Notes: a model not told the origin generated them from the letters alone. A stretch of DNA of 64,000 nucleotides from an uncultured Clostridia bacterium (GCA_948467395.1 CAOKDX010000002.1:186001-250000), one strand, 5' to 3'. Positions 1 to 9,624 are shown, counted from the stretch's first letter. A program made the numbers and translations.

Positions 1-44
1 ACCAGTATCCAAACAAGTAAATTCCGAATTCTTCTGTGATGCAT
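1..44 (-). CDS. Start of an unidentified gene leaving the window
   Basis: A minus-strand ATG at 44-42 opens a frame that stays open to the window edge and reads MHHRRIRNLLVWILV. It is preceded at 50-57 by a strong AGGAGGGG ribosome binding site with a 5-base spacer, which is the main reason to call it a gene. A basic start followed by hydrophobic residues suggests a membrane-bound or exported protein, but only about 14 residues are visible and no function can be given. Confidence 0.55.
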   Translation of the reverse strand, partial: MHHRRIRNLLVWIL

Positions 45-223
45 AATAACCCCTCCTAGACTTGATATAAATTCCTTTGTTTCTGTCCGACAATTTCTGC
101 ACTTATGTTCCTGAACTTATGAATAATTATACATAGAATAGTCCTTTATTTCAACTAATAGTTCTCTTTTGTATTCATATTTTTAAATATCCCGCCATCT
201 TTGCTGTCAAACCGCGAACCCAT

Positions 224-252
224 TTGACACAGCGGCAAAAATAGAGTAAAAT
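224..252 (+). promoter_or_regulatory. Sigma-A-type promoter of the DAHP synthase gene
   Basis: TTGACA at 224-229 and TAAAAT at 247-252 are separated by exactly 17 bases. The start codon lies 33 bases beyond the -10 box, which leaves a short leader and no room for an attenuator. Confidence 0.75.
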
Positions 253-285
253 TGTGCAGGATAACAGAAAGCGGAGGACAAAAAT

Positions 286-1314
286 ATGAGCATACATTAC
301 AGGAAAGAAATTATCTCACCAGAGGTACTTCAGGAATTATATCCTCTGACAGAAGAACAGAAGAAATTAAAAAAAGAGAAAGACGAGGAAATCAGAGCGG
401 TGATCACAGGGGAATCGGATAAATTCCTGGTAATCATCGGACCCTGTTCGGCGGATCATGAGGATTCCGTCTGTGAATATACATGCCGGCTCGCCCGTAT
501 GCAGGAACAGGTAAAGGATAAAATCCTTATCATCCCACGGATCTATACGAACAAACCGCGTACAACCGGGGAAGGCTACAAGGGCATCGTGCACCAGCCG
601 GACCCGGAAAAAAAAGAAGACTTTATGGAAGGTCTTATCGCCATGAGAAAGATGCATCTGCGTTCCATCTCGGAGACCGGCTTTTTCGCCGCGGATGAGA
701 TGCTGTACCCGGAGAACTGGCCGTATATCAGCGACATCCTCTCCTATGTGGCAGTGGGGGCACGCTCTGTGGAGGATCAGCAGCACCGCATGACCGTCAG
801 CGGCATGGATGTGCCTGCCGGCATGAAAAATCCCACCAGCGGCGACTTTTCCGTTATGCTGAACTCCTGTATCGCAGCCCAGGCGCCGCATACCTTCCTG
901 TACCGCGGCTACGAGGTAGAGACCGACGGCAATCCTCTTGCCCACACGATACTCCGGGGCGCGGTAAACAAACACGGCCAGGCCATACCAAACTACCACT
1001 ATGAGGATCTGGAGCGGCTTCATGAGAAATATTCCCTTCTTAACCTAAAGAATCCGGCCTGTATCATTGATGCCAACCACTCGAATTCCGGGAAGAAATA
1101 CTACGAACAGCCCCGCATCGTAGACGAGGTTATACACAGCCGCACGGTTAATCCTGCCATCAGCGAGCTTGTAAAAGGAGTTATGGTGGAAAGCTATCTG
1201 CTCCCCGGTGCACAGAAGATCAATGAGCACGAATTTGGCAAGTCCATCACGGATGCCTGCCTTGGATGGAAGGAAACAGAACGGCTTATTGATAAGATTG
1301 CCGATCATTTGTGA
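286..1314 (+). CDS. aroG: 3-deoxy-7-phosphoheptulonate synthase (DAHP synthase, type I)
   Basis: Condenses phosphoenolpyruvate and erythrose 4-phosphate in the first step of the shikimate pathway, in the cytoplasm. The 342 residues match the usual length of the AroF/G/H class. The sequence shows the GPCSADHED motif near residues 52-60, PRIYTNKPRT near 85-95, and the metal-ligand region DANHSNSGKK near 264. The start is fixed by GGAGG at 273-277. It stands alone on the plus strand and ends only 9 bases from the convergent spoIIM-like gene. The later pathway enzyme aroB lies at 40 kb. Which feedback type it is (Phe, Tyr or Trp) cannot be told from the sequence. Confidence 0.93.
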   Translation: MSIHYRKEIISPEVLQELYPLTEEQKKLKKEKDEEIRAVITGESDKFLVIIGPCSADHEDSVCEYTCRLARMQEQVKDKILIIPRIYTNKPRTTGEGYKGIVHQPDPEKKEDFMEGLIAMRKMHLRSISETGFFAADEMLYPENWPYISDILSYVAVGARSVEDQQHRMTVSGMDVPAGMKNPTSGDFSVMLNSCIAAQAPHTFLYRGYEVETDGNPLAHTILRGAVNKHGQAIPNYHYEDLERLHEKYSLLNLKNPACIIDANHSNSGKKYYEQPRIVDEVIHSRTVNPAISELVKGVMVESYLLPGAQKINEHEFGKSITDACLGWKETERLIDKIADHL

Positions 1315-1323
1315 TCCAGGCGG

Positions 1324-1884
1324 CTACATCACCTTTTCCATTAACGGCAGATTAACCTTTACCTCCAGAAGACACGCCATCAGAAAAAATACGGTGATTC
1401 CAACATAGACAGCTCCCCGGTGCTCCTTTTTCCCACTTTCATTCTGCCAGAGAAAACTGAACAGATACAGCGGGACAAGGATAATGCATTGGGGAAAAAG
1501 ACTGGCAAGATAGAGAATACATCCCCGGCCTCCCTTTCCCATAAGAAAAAACAGTAATAAAAAACCATTGCGGATACCGGTGTAGATGGTAAATCCTCTC
1601 TGATAGATCCTGCCCGCCCTGATATTTACAGACAGTATCCAGAGCAGTATAAAATATTTTCCATGGGACCACAGTGCATGAAGAAATTCATACCAGAAAT
1701 TGTATTCCTTTCCCTGCCATGCCGACATATTTCCCTCCAGCTGTCCCATGAGACCAGCAAAGGAATTTTGAAACAAAGTATAGAAAACTGCCCCAACAAA
1801 AAAGCCGATGAGAAAAAGCAGCAATACCTGTTGCAAAAATCCTGCTTTTCTTCCCCGGCTGTTTCGTTCACGATAAGATGCCAT
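1324..1884 (-). CDS. spoIIM: Stage II sporulation protein M-like membrane protein
   Basis: SpoIIM works with SpoIID and SpoIIP in peptidoglycan hydrolysis during forespore engulfment. This protein (about 186 residues) has several hydrophobic segments, including one near FLQQVLLLFLIGFFVGAVFY close to the N-terminus and one near FLLLFFLMGKG further on, which fits the multi-pass SpoIIM/DUF95 fold. I place the start at the ATG at 1884 because AGGGGG lies about 10 bases upstream; an in-frame ATG at 1932 has no ribosome binding site. Its position just downstream of a nudF-type Nudix gene matches Bacillus subtilis, where nudF and spoIIM are close neighbours. Identification rests on topology and synteny more than on a sharp motif. 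Confidence 0.7.
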   Translation of the reverse strand: MASYRERNSRGRKAGFLQQVLLLFLIGFFVGAVFYTLFQNSFAGLMGQLEGNMSAWQGKEYNFWYEFLHALWSHGKYFILLWILSVNIRAGRIYQRGFTIYTGIRNGFLLLFFLMGKGGRGCILYLASLFPQCIILVPLYLFSFLWQNESGKKEHRGAVYVGITVFFLMACLLEVKVNLPLMEKVM

Positions 1885-1961
1885 GTCCCGTATCCCCCTC
1901 ATATCATTAAAGTGTGATCCATAACGATACATTTTATGAAAGGTTGAGACAAAACATGCCT

Positions 1962-2495
1962 TTACTTTTTTAAGACTTTATATGCCATAACCGCAGCGAT
2001 GGTCTTGCCGTCCGTAATCCTGCCATCTGCGATCATCTGTATCACTTCATCCAGAGTATATCTCTCAATCTGAACATACTCATTCTCATCCAGATGCTGG
2101 TGGGATGGAATCAGCTTTTCTGTATAATAGATCGCAATCCTCTCACTGGTATACGCCGCGGCAGAATGATAGTCTACCAGATGATGGATCTCATCGGAGA
2201 CATAACCAATCTCCTCTTCCAGTTCCCTGGCCGCACACAATTTAAAATCCTCCTCTACACTGTCACGTCCCCCCGCTGGAATCTCCAGCAGGAGATCATC
2301 AATGGCGCCCCGATACTGGCGTACCAGTATAATCCTGCCCTGTTCATCCACCGGAACGATGGCAGCAGCTCCTTTATGCTCGATAATATCCCACTGTACC
2401 TCATTCCCATTAGGGATCTTCATATCATACGTATAGAAGTCCACGATATGTCCATGGTGTTCCAGATGTTTATCCATAATCTTAAATTTTTCCAT
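1962..2495 (-). CDS. nudF: Nudix hydrolase, ADP-ribose pyrophosphatase type
   Basis: Likely hydrolyses ADP-ribose or a similar nucleotide sugar to AMP and a phosphosugar. The Nudix box is readable as G followed by CAARELEEEIGY, with the REL-EE core intact, and the upstream part (VRQYRGAIDDLLLEIPAG) is typical of the NudF/YqkG branch. I choose the ATG at 2495, with AGAGGT eight bases upstream, over an in-frame TTG at 2510 that would overlap the preceding gene. It follows the UPF0210 gene with no real gap, so the two are probably co-transcribed. Confidence 0.88.
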   Translation of the reverse strand: MEKFKIMDKHLEHHGHIVDFYTYDMKIPNGNEVQWDIIEHKGAAAIVPVDEQGRIILVRQYRGAIDDLLLEIPAGGRDSVEEDFKLCAARELEEEIGYVSDEIHHLVDYHSAAAYTSERIAIYYTEKLIPSHQHLDENEYVQIERYTLDEVIQMIADGRITDGKTIAAVMAYKVLKK

Positions 2496-2506
2496 TTTGC
2501 TACCTC

Positions 2507-3871
2507 TCAATTCTTGAAGCTGTGAATCGGAGCCGGAATTCTTCCCTGCCTGGATACAAAATCGTCACAGGAAAACTTATTGACTGGCATAATCGGCGCA
2601 TAACCGAGCAGCCCTCCAAACTCTGCCTGGTCTCCCACCTCTTTGCCCTGAACCGGTATCAGCCGGACCGCCGTCGTCTTTTGATTGATCATCCCGATGG
2701 CCATCTCGTCTGCGATAATACCGGCAATGGCAGTCTCCTCTGTATTTCCCGGAATGGCCACCATATCAAGCCCTACCGAACAGACACAGGTCATGGCTTC
2801 CAATTTCTCCAGTGTGAGAGCCCCCTCCCTTACGGCATCAATCATGCCATGATCCTCGCTTACAGGAATGAAAGCCCCGCTCAGTCCGCCGACATAGGAG
2901 GATGCCATCACGCCGCCCTTCTTTACCTGGTCGTTCAACATAGCCAGTGCTGCCGTTGTTCCCGGCGCTCCGGCTTTCTCCAGACCAAGGGATTCAAAAA
3001 TTTCAGCTATGCTGTCTCCCATAGCCGGTGTCGGTGCCAGAGACAGATCAATAATTCCAAAAGGCACGCCAAGACGCTTTGCTGCTTCATTTGCCACCAG
3101 CTGTCCCACACGGGTAATCTTAAAGGCTGTCTTTTTAATCGTCTCACAGACCACACTGAAATCCTTTCCCTTCACTTTATCCAGTGCCGTCTTGACAACA
3201 CCCGGACCGCTGACTCCCACATTGATGACGGCGTCACCCTCTGTCACGCCGTGAAAGGCCCCCGCCATAAAGGGATTATCATCCGGGGCATTGCAGAATA
3301 CAACCAGCTTGGCACAGCCAATGGAATCCCTGTCTGCAGTGAGAACAGCCGTTTCCTTTACAATTCTGCCCATAAGCCGGACCGCATCCATATCCAGCCC
3401 GGTTCTAGTGGAACCTACATTTACAGAGCTGCAAATGTACTCCGTCGTAGAAAGCGCCTGCGGAATGGAGAGAATCAGATTTTTATCTGCCTCCGTCATT
3501 TTTTTAGAGACAAGCGCTGTATATCCTCCGATAAAATTCACGCCCACCTTCTCTGCCGCCCGGTCAAGGGTTTTTGCAATTTTCACAAAATCCTCCGGCG
3601 TCCGGCAGGCAGAGCCTCCCACCAGTGCAACAGGAGTTACAGAAATCCGCTTGTTTACAATAGGAATACCGAATTCCCGCCCGATCTCCTCACCGACAGA
3701 TACGAGCTTCTCTGCCATTTTAGTAATCTTCCGGTAAATGTTGCCGCACAACCGGTCCAGATCGCTGTCGATACAGTCCAGAAGACTGATGCCGAGGGTA
3801 ATCGTTCGGACATCCAGATTTTCTTTCTCTATCATCTCATTGGTTTCTAAAACCTCATTCAAATTAATCAT
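2507..3871 (-). CDS. PFL family protein (UPF0210 / DUF711)
   Basis: A 454-residue member of the widespread UPF0210 (DUF711) family; the function is unknown, although the fold has been likened to glycyl-radical (pyruvate formate-lyase-like) proteins. Typical stretches are [14 protein letters not shown] near residue 22, the Cys/Gly-rich [14 protein letters not shown] segment, and [21 protein letters not shown] in the second half. No C-terminal glycyl radical motif is seen, so it is probably not a glycyl radical enzyme. The start is set by AGGAGG immediately upstream. It lies 9 bases after the ACT-domain gene, an arrangement conserved across many Firmicutes, which implies that the two work together. 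Confidence 0.9.
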   Translation of the reverse strand: MINLNEVLETNEMIEKENLDVRTITLGISLLDCIDSDLDRLCGNIYRKITKMAEKLVSVGEEIGREFGIPIVNKRISVTPVALVGGSACRTPEDFVKIAKTLDRAAEKVGVNFIGGYTALVSKKMTEADKNLILSIPQALSTTEYICSSVNVGSTRTGLDMDAVRLMGRIVKETAVLTADRDSIGCAKLVVFCNAPDDNPFMAGAFHGVTEGDAVINVGVSGPGVVKTALDKVKGKDFSVVCETIKKTAFKITRVGQLVANEAAKRLGVPFGIIDLSLAPTPAMGDSIAEIFESLGLEKAGAPGTTAALAMLNDQVKKGGVMASSYVGGLSGAFIPVSEDHGMIDAVREGALTLEKLEAMTCVCSVGLDMVAIPGNTEETAIAGIIADEMAIGMINQKTTAVRLIPVQGKEVGDQAEFGGLLGYAPIMPVNKFSCDDFVSRQGRIPAPIHSFKN

Positions 3872-3880
3872 GGCAGCCTC

Positions 3881-4153
3881 CTATATCCGATGCATTTTGT
3901 CAAATATTTCCTCCCGCTGAAGGCGGATCACACAGCCGATTCCCTTACCCAGTTCCTCCAATTCCTGAGAAACCACAGAAAATTCCTTGTCCGCTTCAGT
4001 GAAATCCACGATCATCATCATATGAAAGAAACCATCTACGATGGTCTGTGAAATGTCAAGGATATTGAGTCCATGATCTGCCAGATAGGTACAAACTTTG
4101 GCAATAATTCCCACACTGTCTTTTCCTACTACTGTAATAATTGTCTTTTTCAT
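3881..4153 (-). CDS. ACT domain protein (UPF0237)
   Basis: A stand-alone ACT domain of 90 residues (VVGKDSVGIIAKVCTYLADHGLNILDISQTIVDGFFHMMMIVD). ACT domains bind amino acids or similar small ligands and usually act as allosteric sensors. Because it sits directly upstream of the UPF0210 gene, it is the likely regulatory partner of that protein, but the ligand is not known. The short AGGAAAGGA ribosome binding site upstream supports the ATG at 4153. Confidence 0.88.
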   Translation of the reverse strand: MKKTIITVVGKDSVGIIAKVCTYLADHGLNILDISQTIVDGFFHMMMIVDFTEADKEFSVVSQELEELGKGIGCVIRLQREEIFDKMHRI

Positions 4154-4175
4154 GATAATTGTATTCCTTTCCTGA

Positions 4176-4973
4176 TCAGTTTATAGTGAGGCACTCCGTC
4201 GGCTCATACCGCTCTGCCACAAGCAGCCTTGCCTTTATGGAACTCCATGTCTCGCTCTGCTCCAGTTCATACGATACTGTCTGATAAGCAAGTTCTGGAA
4301 AATTATTCTCCTTACTGAGATGCCCCAGTATGACATGCTGGAGACCGGGATGAAGGATCTCCCGGATCAATCTTGCGGATGCATCATTTGACAGATGTCC
4401 CCTGTCACCCAGAATCCGCATCTTGAGCGAATAGGGATAAGGTCCTACCTGCAGCAGATTAATATCATGATTTGCCTCAAGAAGAACAGAATCACAGGAG
4501 GCAAGATGCCGAATAATCTCATCGGAATAACAGCCCATATCTGTGGCAATCCCCAGCTTGCGGTTGTCACATTCAATCGTATAGCAGACCGGATCCACTG
4601 CATCATGTGAGATAGAAAAGGGAGAAATCAGCATTCTGGCCAGTTCCACTTCCTCCCCGGGACGGATACTGTGAAAAAGCTCCGGAGAAATATTTTTCAT
4701 ATTATTTTTGGTCCAGATTACTTCAATGGTATCAGCTGTTGCATAAACAGGGATTGGAGCCCTGCGCAGCACCGGCCCCAATCCACTGATATGATCGGCA
4801 TGCTCATGTGTGATAAGAATCCCCCGGATATTTTCAAGAGAGAGATTCTGTCTGGCCAGCCCTTCCACAACCCTTTTCATGCTGATCCCCACATCAATCA
4901 GTACACCCGATTCTCCTGTACCAGCATAAATGCAGTTTCCGCTGCTTCCGCTGGCGATACTATATAATTTCAT
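4176..4973 (-). CDS. MBL-fold metallo-hydrolase of the YycJ/WalJ type
   Basis: A 265-residue metallo-beta-lactamase-fold protein. The zinc motif HEHADH (in LITHEHADHISGL) is near residue 55, and further ligands are visible in ISHDAVDP, ATDMG and near HVILGHLSKENN at the C-terminus. SIASGSSGNCIYAG at the N-terminus is the hallmark of the YycJ/WalJ branch, which is linked to cell-wall control and DNA metabolism in Firmicutes and usually lies beside the walKR genes. No walKR genes are here. The start codon follows the diguanylate cyclase stop by 13 bases, with GAGG inside that end. Confidence 0.87.
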   Translation of the reverse strand: MKLYSIASGSSGNCIYAGTGESGVLIDVGISMKRVVEGLARQNLSLENIRGILITHEHADHISGLGPVLRRAPIPVYATADTIEVIWTKNNMKNISPELFHSIRPGEEVELARMLISPFSISHDAVDPVCYTIECDNRKLGIATDMGCYSDEIIRHLASCDSVLLEANHDINLLQVGPYPYSLKMRILGDRGHLSNDASARLIREILHPGLQHVILGHLSKENNFPELAYQTVSYELEQSETWSSIKARLLVAERYEPTECLTIN

Positions 4974-4986
4974 TAATAATCAACCT

Positions 4987-6738
4987 CTACATTTCGCCCT
5001 TAATCTGATCACTGTCAATCGTAATCTGATCACGGCCATTCTTTTTGGAATGGTACATCGCCCAGTCGGCCCGGTTCAACAGCTCACCCGGATTAGAACA
5101 GGTCTCGGGAAATCCTGCCACACCGACGCTGGCGCGCACCAGCACTTCCTTGTCCTCATAAATTACCGGCTCACTTTTAATGGCAGAGTGGATATCCTTT
5201 ACAATATCATAGGTTTCCTGCAGGCTCTTATTCATAAAAGCCACAACAAACTCCTCTCCCCCATAACGTCCTGCGATACCGCCGTTTTGAATGGCCCCCC
5301 TGTTTAGAAGAGTTGCAACATATCGGATTACGGCATCTCCGCACTGATGTCCATATGTATCATTCACCATCTTAAATTTGTCAATATCAAATAGTGCAAG
5401 GGAAACCGGAATCTTTCTTTTCACCGCCTCACTCAGATATTCATTTAGCAGCTCAGACAGATGTCGGCGGTTATATATTCTTGTGAGACCGTCACGAATG
5501 GCCATATCATTCATTTTCTCATAAAGCTTTGCATTGGAGATGCCAATGCTGATCTGTCCGGCAATATTTTCATAAAATGCGCGTCCGTCAACAAAAGCAT
5601 TTTCCTTTTTCTTTCCTATTAAAATCGTGCCGATCCGGGTGTCCTGATGGATCAGCGGAAGACAGATCATAGACGACAATTCCTGCTCGGCGCTGAGATA
5701 TTTAAAGAATTTGATAGAATCCGTCGCCGTATTCTGAATGTATGTCTTGGACATGGAAAGAAGCTCGTTAAGATCTGTTTTCTGAATCGACTCCCGAATA
5801 TTCTGTTCAAAATCAGCTCCCAGACCAGAGGACAGAGCCACATATCTCCCCTGTGGGTCCTCACCCGGCACCAGAAGGCTGTTATCCTCTTCCAGAATCA
5901 CCATTACCAGATCCAGATCCAGACGAACCTGCAGAATTTTAGTCACCTGTTCCAGAAGCTCTTCTTTCTGTGAGGTGGCCACGATGGCAGATGAAATTTC
6001 ATTTTGTACAGACATCTCATCATGGGCACGGTTAATCTTCTTATTGGCCGTCTGCAGTTCTATCTTCTGTACGCCCAAGGTCTCATTGATCTTACTGATC
6101 TGATCCTGATGCTGTTTCAGGGCATCGTTTGCCTGATTCAGTCCCTCCAGCGCCCGGTTCTGGGCAAGGAGATGTCTCACAAAGGCATCCCATATGCCTG
6201 CTATGATCTCCCCGATCAGTATAACAGCAAAAGTAACGGAAATGACAGCAGCGACCTCGCAGAGATATCCCGGCGTTCCCTTGGGATCAGAGTAAATTTT
6301 TGTAATGATCAGGACAACAGAGACCAGTGTATAACCGGCAGAAAAGATCACATAACTCAGCACCCTTTTCTCCGTCTCATCGTATGCCATATAGAAGATC
6401 ACTTCCACACAGAATATGATCATTAGTATGAGAAATACAAGTCCGTATACTTTATCCGGCGATATAAAATACAGGATCACGTCTGACAGAAGCCGGATAA
6501 AATAATAAGGGATGTCAAACTTGGAACCCGCCAGCCGGTCCACTCCCTTTTTTCGTGTCAACAATTCTACCAGAAAGAAGAACAAAAAGCTCGTGATAAC
6601 CGAGATATTAATGGGCAGATACTCCATGCGGTGTTCGAATATCGACATCACACCATACCCAATCATAAACAGATATATCACCAGATGTGAAATATGGATA
6701 AACCTTTTGTTTCTTACCTCCGAAATATCAATGTTCAT
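4987..6738 (-). CDS. Membrane-bound GAF-GGDEF diguanylate cyclase
   Basis: Predicted to make cyclic di-GMP at the membrane. The first about 200 residues hold roughly six hydrophobic segments, followed by a coiled coil (about 200-255, rich in Q, N and K), a GAF domain (about 255-405) and a C-terminal GGDEF domain (about 415-580). The active loop reads RYGGEEF, so catalysis is likely. The RxxD product-inhibition site, which would lie just before the loop, is absent (the residues there are QNGG), so feedback inhibition at the usual site is not expected. The start has AAGGGGG upstream. The gene is embedded in the polA-coaE-ftsA-like run, 70 bases after the ftsA-like stop. Confidence 0.9.
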   Translation of the reverse strand: MNIDISEVRNKRFIHISHLVIYLFMIGYGVMSIFEHRMEYLPINISVITSFLFFFLVELLTRKKGVDRLAGSKFDIPYYFIRLLSDVILYFISPDKVYGLVFLILMIIFCVEVIFYMAYDETEKRVLSYVIFSAGYTLVSVVLIITKIYSDPKGTPGYLCEVAAVISVTFAVILIGEIIAGIWDAFVRHLLAQNRALEGLNQANDALKQHQDQISKINETLGVQKIELQTANKKINRAHDEMSVQNEISSAIVATSQKEELLEQVTKILQVRLDLDLVMVILEEDNSLLVPGEDPQGRYVALSSGLGADFEQNIRESIQKTDLNELLSMSKTYIQNTATDSIKFFKYLSAEQELSSMICLPLIHQDTRIGTILIGKKKENAFVDGRAFYENIAGQISIGISNAKLYEKMNDMAIRDGLTRIYNRRHLSELLNEYLSEAVKRKIPVSLALFDIDKFKMVNDTYGHQCGDAVIRYVATLLNRGAIQNGGIAGRYGGEEFVVAFMNKSLQETYDIVKDIHSAIKSEPVIYEDKEVLVRASVGVAGFPETCSNPGELLNRADWAMYHSKKNGRDQITIDSDQIKGEM

Positions 6739-6807
6739 TTTATTTCCCCCTTCTTAATATTATATACTGCGTTTTCCGTAAGCCAGGAGCTTCCGTTCCC
6801 CGGCTAT

Positions 6808-8988
6808 TTATTCCCATCGCAGTTCAATCTCATCCCCCTCATGCAGCGGCTCCGTAAAATCTTTATCCACACCATTGATCCGGGTAAGCAGGCGCGTTCC
6901 TCCCGCCTTAGTCATATCAAAAGGATAGACATCAAAGACATCCACAAAAATCGGATTCTCCTTTAACGGCAAAGCCACAGGCGAACCATTGATCACAACC
7001 ATAACCGGTTTCAGGGTGGCAGGCGCCGCCTGAACTGCCTGCCGGGGCTGAATCGTTCTTCTGTTTTCCTGCATACCGGGAATCAAAGTGCCGTCCGTCC
7101 CCAGCTTCGCCGTATCAAACGGTATCCCCTGCATCCAGTCCGGTAAAGGCTTTAGTGGCTGTAAAAGCGGATCCTTCTCCATCTGCTTCTGAAAATCCTC
7201 TTCCGGATCCACCGGCTTTTCTTCTTCTGGTTTCGGCTTTGGTTTTGGTTTCCGCTCAATGCAGTCACCACTGTGTACTTTAGCCGAAAGACCTGCCTCT
7301 CTTCCGTTCAGCAGCACGAATTCCTCTTTCTCCATATCCGCATATTCAAGAATAGCCGCCACCGAAATATAATCAAATATTTCAATTTTGTCCCCTGGCT
7401 GTACGTCATACATCACACTGGCCAGAGAACCATTTACTTCGATCAGCTTTGGACAAAGAACGGTTCTTCCGTATAGCGTTACCTCCAGTTCCCCTTGACA
7501 TTCCGCTATATCCCCCAGCGAAATGTGACCCCTTTCCCCTTTCGTAGAAGGACGGATCAGAATCTGGTCATTTTCCAGCGCAGGCTCGTTGAGGCTCACT
7601 TCTTTTCCGTTTTTCTTAACCATGGCCACTTCGCCTGCTTTTCCTTTCACCATGCGCTCTTCCCCGTTGACGAAATAATGAAGCTCATCGCCGCGTATCG
7701 GAAAAAGATTGTTCTGGGAAAATCCAGAACTGATACAGGCATCCAGAACCGTGGCCTTGCCATTATCGTACAGCTTCACCCGCTGATCATTTACCATTAC
7801 ATGAATAAAATTATTTCTCTGCTCATAATAATTCAGGCAGATCCCGATGGGAGTAACCAGCGTGGAATCCCGCTGGATGCCAGACTGCTCAAAGGTCACA
7901 TTCGTAAGAACCTCCGCGCCCCGTATCGCCACTCTGTTCTCTGGCAGATCCAGATGCTCCGCCAGCTTTTCAGTAAATCCCTCATGCTTACCGCCGCCGC
8001 CTACAACAAACACGGCGCTCACTGGCTTTCCGCCATTCAGTTCCATGATACATGAGGCAATATTTCTGGTGATCTCATCCACCGCTTCCCCGGTAGCCTC
8101 GGCAAGCTGCTGCTGCTCCACCTCAATATCCTCCCCAAATATATTTCGAAATTGGACACTTTTCTCTTTTTCACACTGGCGCTTTACCCGCTCTGCCGTC
8201 TCAAAATCAATCAGATACTTTTTCGCGATGGCTTCTGTCAGCTCATCGCCTGCCAGTGGAATCATGCCGAAGGCAGTGATACTGCCCTCTTTTACTATGG
8301 AGACATCCGACGTCCCCGCCCCCACATCCACAAGGGCGATATTGAGCAGCCGAAATTTTTCAGGGATAGCCAGCTGGATCGCGGCGATGGGCTCTAAAGT
8401 CAGGCTCGCCACATGAAGTCCCGCCTCCTCCACGGCGGCATATAATCCATCCACCACCTCGTCCGGCAAAAAAGTAGCGATAAGATCCACCCCGATATTC
8501 TTCGCCGTATGCATCGTGACCATCTCCATAGGATATCCATTGAGATAATACTTTGCCGCAGAATAACCGACACAGTAAAAATGCTTCGCATCATCCTGTG
8601 TCTCCTGACGGATTTCTTCATATGCCTTTTCCACGGCCAGCATATCCAAAGTCTGGACATGGTCGTCTGTCACTTTTGTTTCTGACGGAAATTCAGAGAT
8701 AGCATGGACCTTCTTTGTCTTAAGAACCCTGCCGGCTGCCGCAATGCTGACATCCGTAAGCTCGCAGTGGATCCTGTTTTCCAGAGAATTCTTTATCTCT
8801 GCAATGGTCCTTGAAACTGTAGAGATATCATGAATCTGTCCATCGATAACGGCTCTTGTCGTATGCTCAATCGATTCCTGTGCCACCACAATAAAGCGGT
8901 CTGTACCAACCCGGTAACCAACCGTTCCAACAATGCTCCTTGTTCCAATATCCAAACCAAATACAAAACCTTCATTGTTCGTTTCCAT
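6808..8988 (-). CDS. Large FtsA-like actin-fold protein with a C-terminal extension
   Basis: The N-terminal about 400 residues have the FtsA/PilM actin-like ATPase signature: FVFGLDIGTRSIVGTVG at the start, then VDVGAGTSDVSIV and VFVVGGGGKHEGFTEKLAEHL. At 726 residues it is about 300 longer than a normal FtsA. The extra part contains a KPKPKPKPEEEKPVDPEED linker near residue 590 and ends in a small domain (PVMVVINGSPVALPLKENP to ELRWE). I see no FtsA-type amphipathic C-terminal membrane anchor. It may link division or envelope assembly to the membrane, but it should not be taken as the cell's main FtsA. The start is backed by GGAAGG. Confidence 0.8.
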   Translation of the reverse strand: METNNEGFVFGLDIGTRSIVGTVGYRVGTDRFIVVAQESIEHTTRAVIDGQIHDISTVSRTIAEIKNSLENRIHCELTDVSIAAAGRVLKTKKVHAISEFPSETKVTDDHVQTLDMLAVEKAYEEIRQETQDDAKHFYCVGYSAAKYYLNGYPMEMVTMHTAKNIGVDLIATFLPDEVVDGLYAAVEEAGLHVASLTLEPIAAIQLAIPEKFRLLNIALVDVGAGTSDVSIVKEGSITAFGMIPLAGDELTEAIAKKYLIDFETAERVKRQCEKEKSVQFRNIFGEDIEVEQQQLAEATGEAVDEITRNIASCIMELNGGKPVSAVFVVGGGGKHEGFTEKLAEHLDLPENRVAIRGAEVLTNVTFEQSGIQRDSTLVTPIGICLNYYEQRNNFIHVMVNDQRVKLYDNGKATVLDACISSGFSQNNLFPIRGDELHYFVNGEERMVKGKAGEVAMVKKNGKEVSLNEPALENDQILIRPSTKGERGHISLGDIAECQGELEVTLYGRTVLCPKLIEVNGSLASVMYDVQPGDKIEIFDYISVAAILEYADMEKEEFVLLNGREAGLSAKVHSGDCIERKPKPKPKPEEEKPVDPEEDFQKQMEKDPLLQPLKPLPDWMQGIPFDTAKLGTDGTLIPGMQENRRTIQPRQAVQAAPATLKPVMVVINGSPVALPLKENPIFVDVFDVYPFDMTKAGGTRLLTRINGVDKDFTEPLHEGDEIELRWE

Positions 8989-9028
8989 AGTAAATTAACC
9001 TTCCATTTGTTTAACTATACCACATTTT

Positions 9029-9610
9029 TTATAGTCTGCCTAGTAGTTCTTTTATCTGCACAGATAATTTTTTTACTTCTTCATTGTTATCAATGCGGTG
9101 ATGGCATTTCACTCTCCAGTCATCCTCACTCATCTGCCTGTTCATAATGGCCTCCGCCTTCTGTCTCGTATACCCCCGTGAATCCATCAGACGCCGGATC
9201 CGGAGCTCCCTCCCGGCGTCCACCCACCATATCTCATCACATAGAATATCGCAGCCTGTCTCAAAGAGAAGGGCTGTCTCCAGTACGACCAGCGGCTCCT
9301 CCCGCCACTCCTCTATCCTTCTTTCCATCTCTTTCCTGACACAGGGATGGATAATTCCATTCAGCTGCTGACGCTTTTCTTCGTCCTGATAAATCAGGGA
9401 AGCCAGTCTGTCCCGGTCTACCTCCCCCTCCGGCGTAAGAATTCCATCTCCAAATTGTTTCCGGATCTCCAGCCATGCCGGTTTTCCCTGCTCCATCATC
9501 TCATGTCCTATATCGTCAGCCAGCATCACCCTGGCGCCATACTCTGTTTCCAGCAGCTTTAGAACTGTGGATTTGCCGCAGCCCACTCCGCCCGTTATTC
9601 CAAGTACCAT
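9029..9610 (-). CDS. coaE: Dephospho-CoA kinase
   Basis: Phosphorylates the ribose 3'-hydroxyl of dephospho-CoA, the last step of coenzyme A synthesis. The 193 residues carry the P-loop GGVGCGKST near residues 7-15, the ADDIGHEM segment and the LVVLETALLFETG motif, all typical of CoaE. It begins after GGGAGG and lies 14 bases after polA, an association also common in other Firmicutes. coaD, the step before it, is at 59.3 kb in this same window. Confidence 0.95.
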   Translation of the reverse strand: MVLGITGGVGCGKSTVLKLLETEYGARVMLADDIGHEMMEQGKPAWLEIRKQFGDGILTPEGEVDRDRLASLIYQDEEKRQQLNGIIHPCVRKEMERRIEEWREEPLVVLETALLFETGCDILCDEIWWVDAGRELRIRRLMDSRGYTRQKAEAIMNRQMSEDDWRVKCHHRIDNNEEVKKLSVQIKELLGRL

Positions 9611-9624
9611 TTCCTGCCTCCCGC

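Noticed and set aside
2522..3850. A 442-residue plus-strand open frame opposite the UPF0210 gene
   Set aside because: It is the antisense of a clear conserved protein, is rich in Cys, Arg and His as antisense frames are, and has no ribosome binding site.
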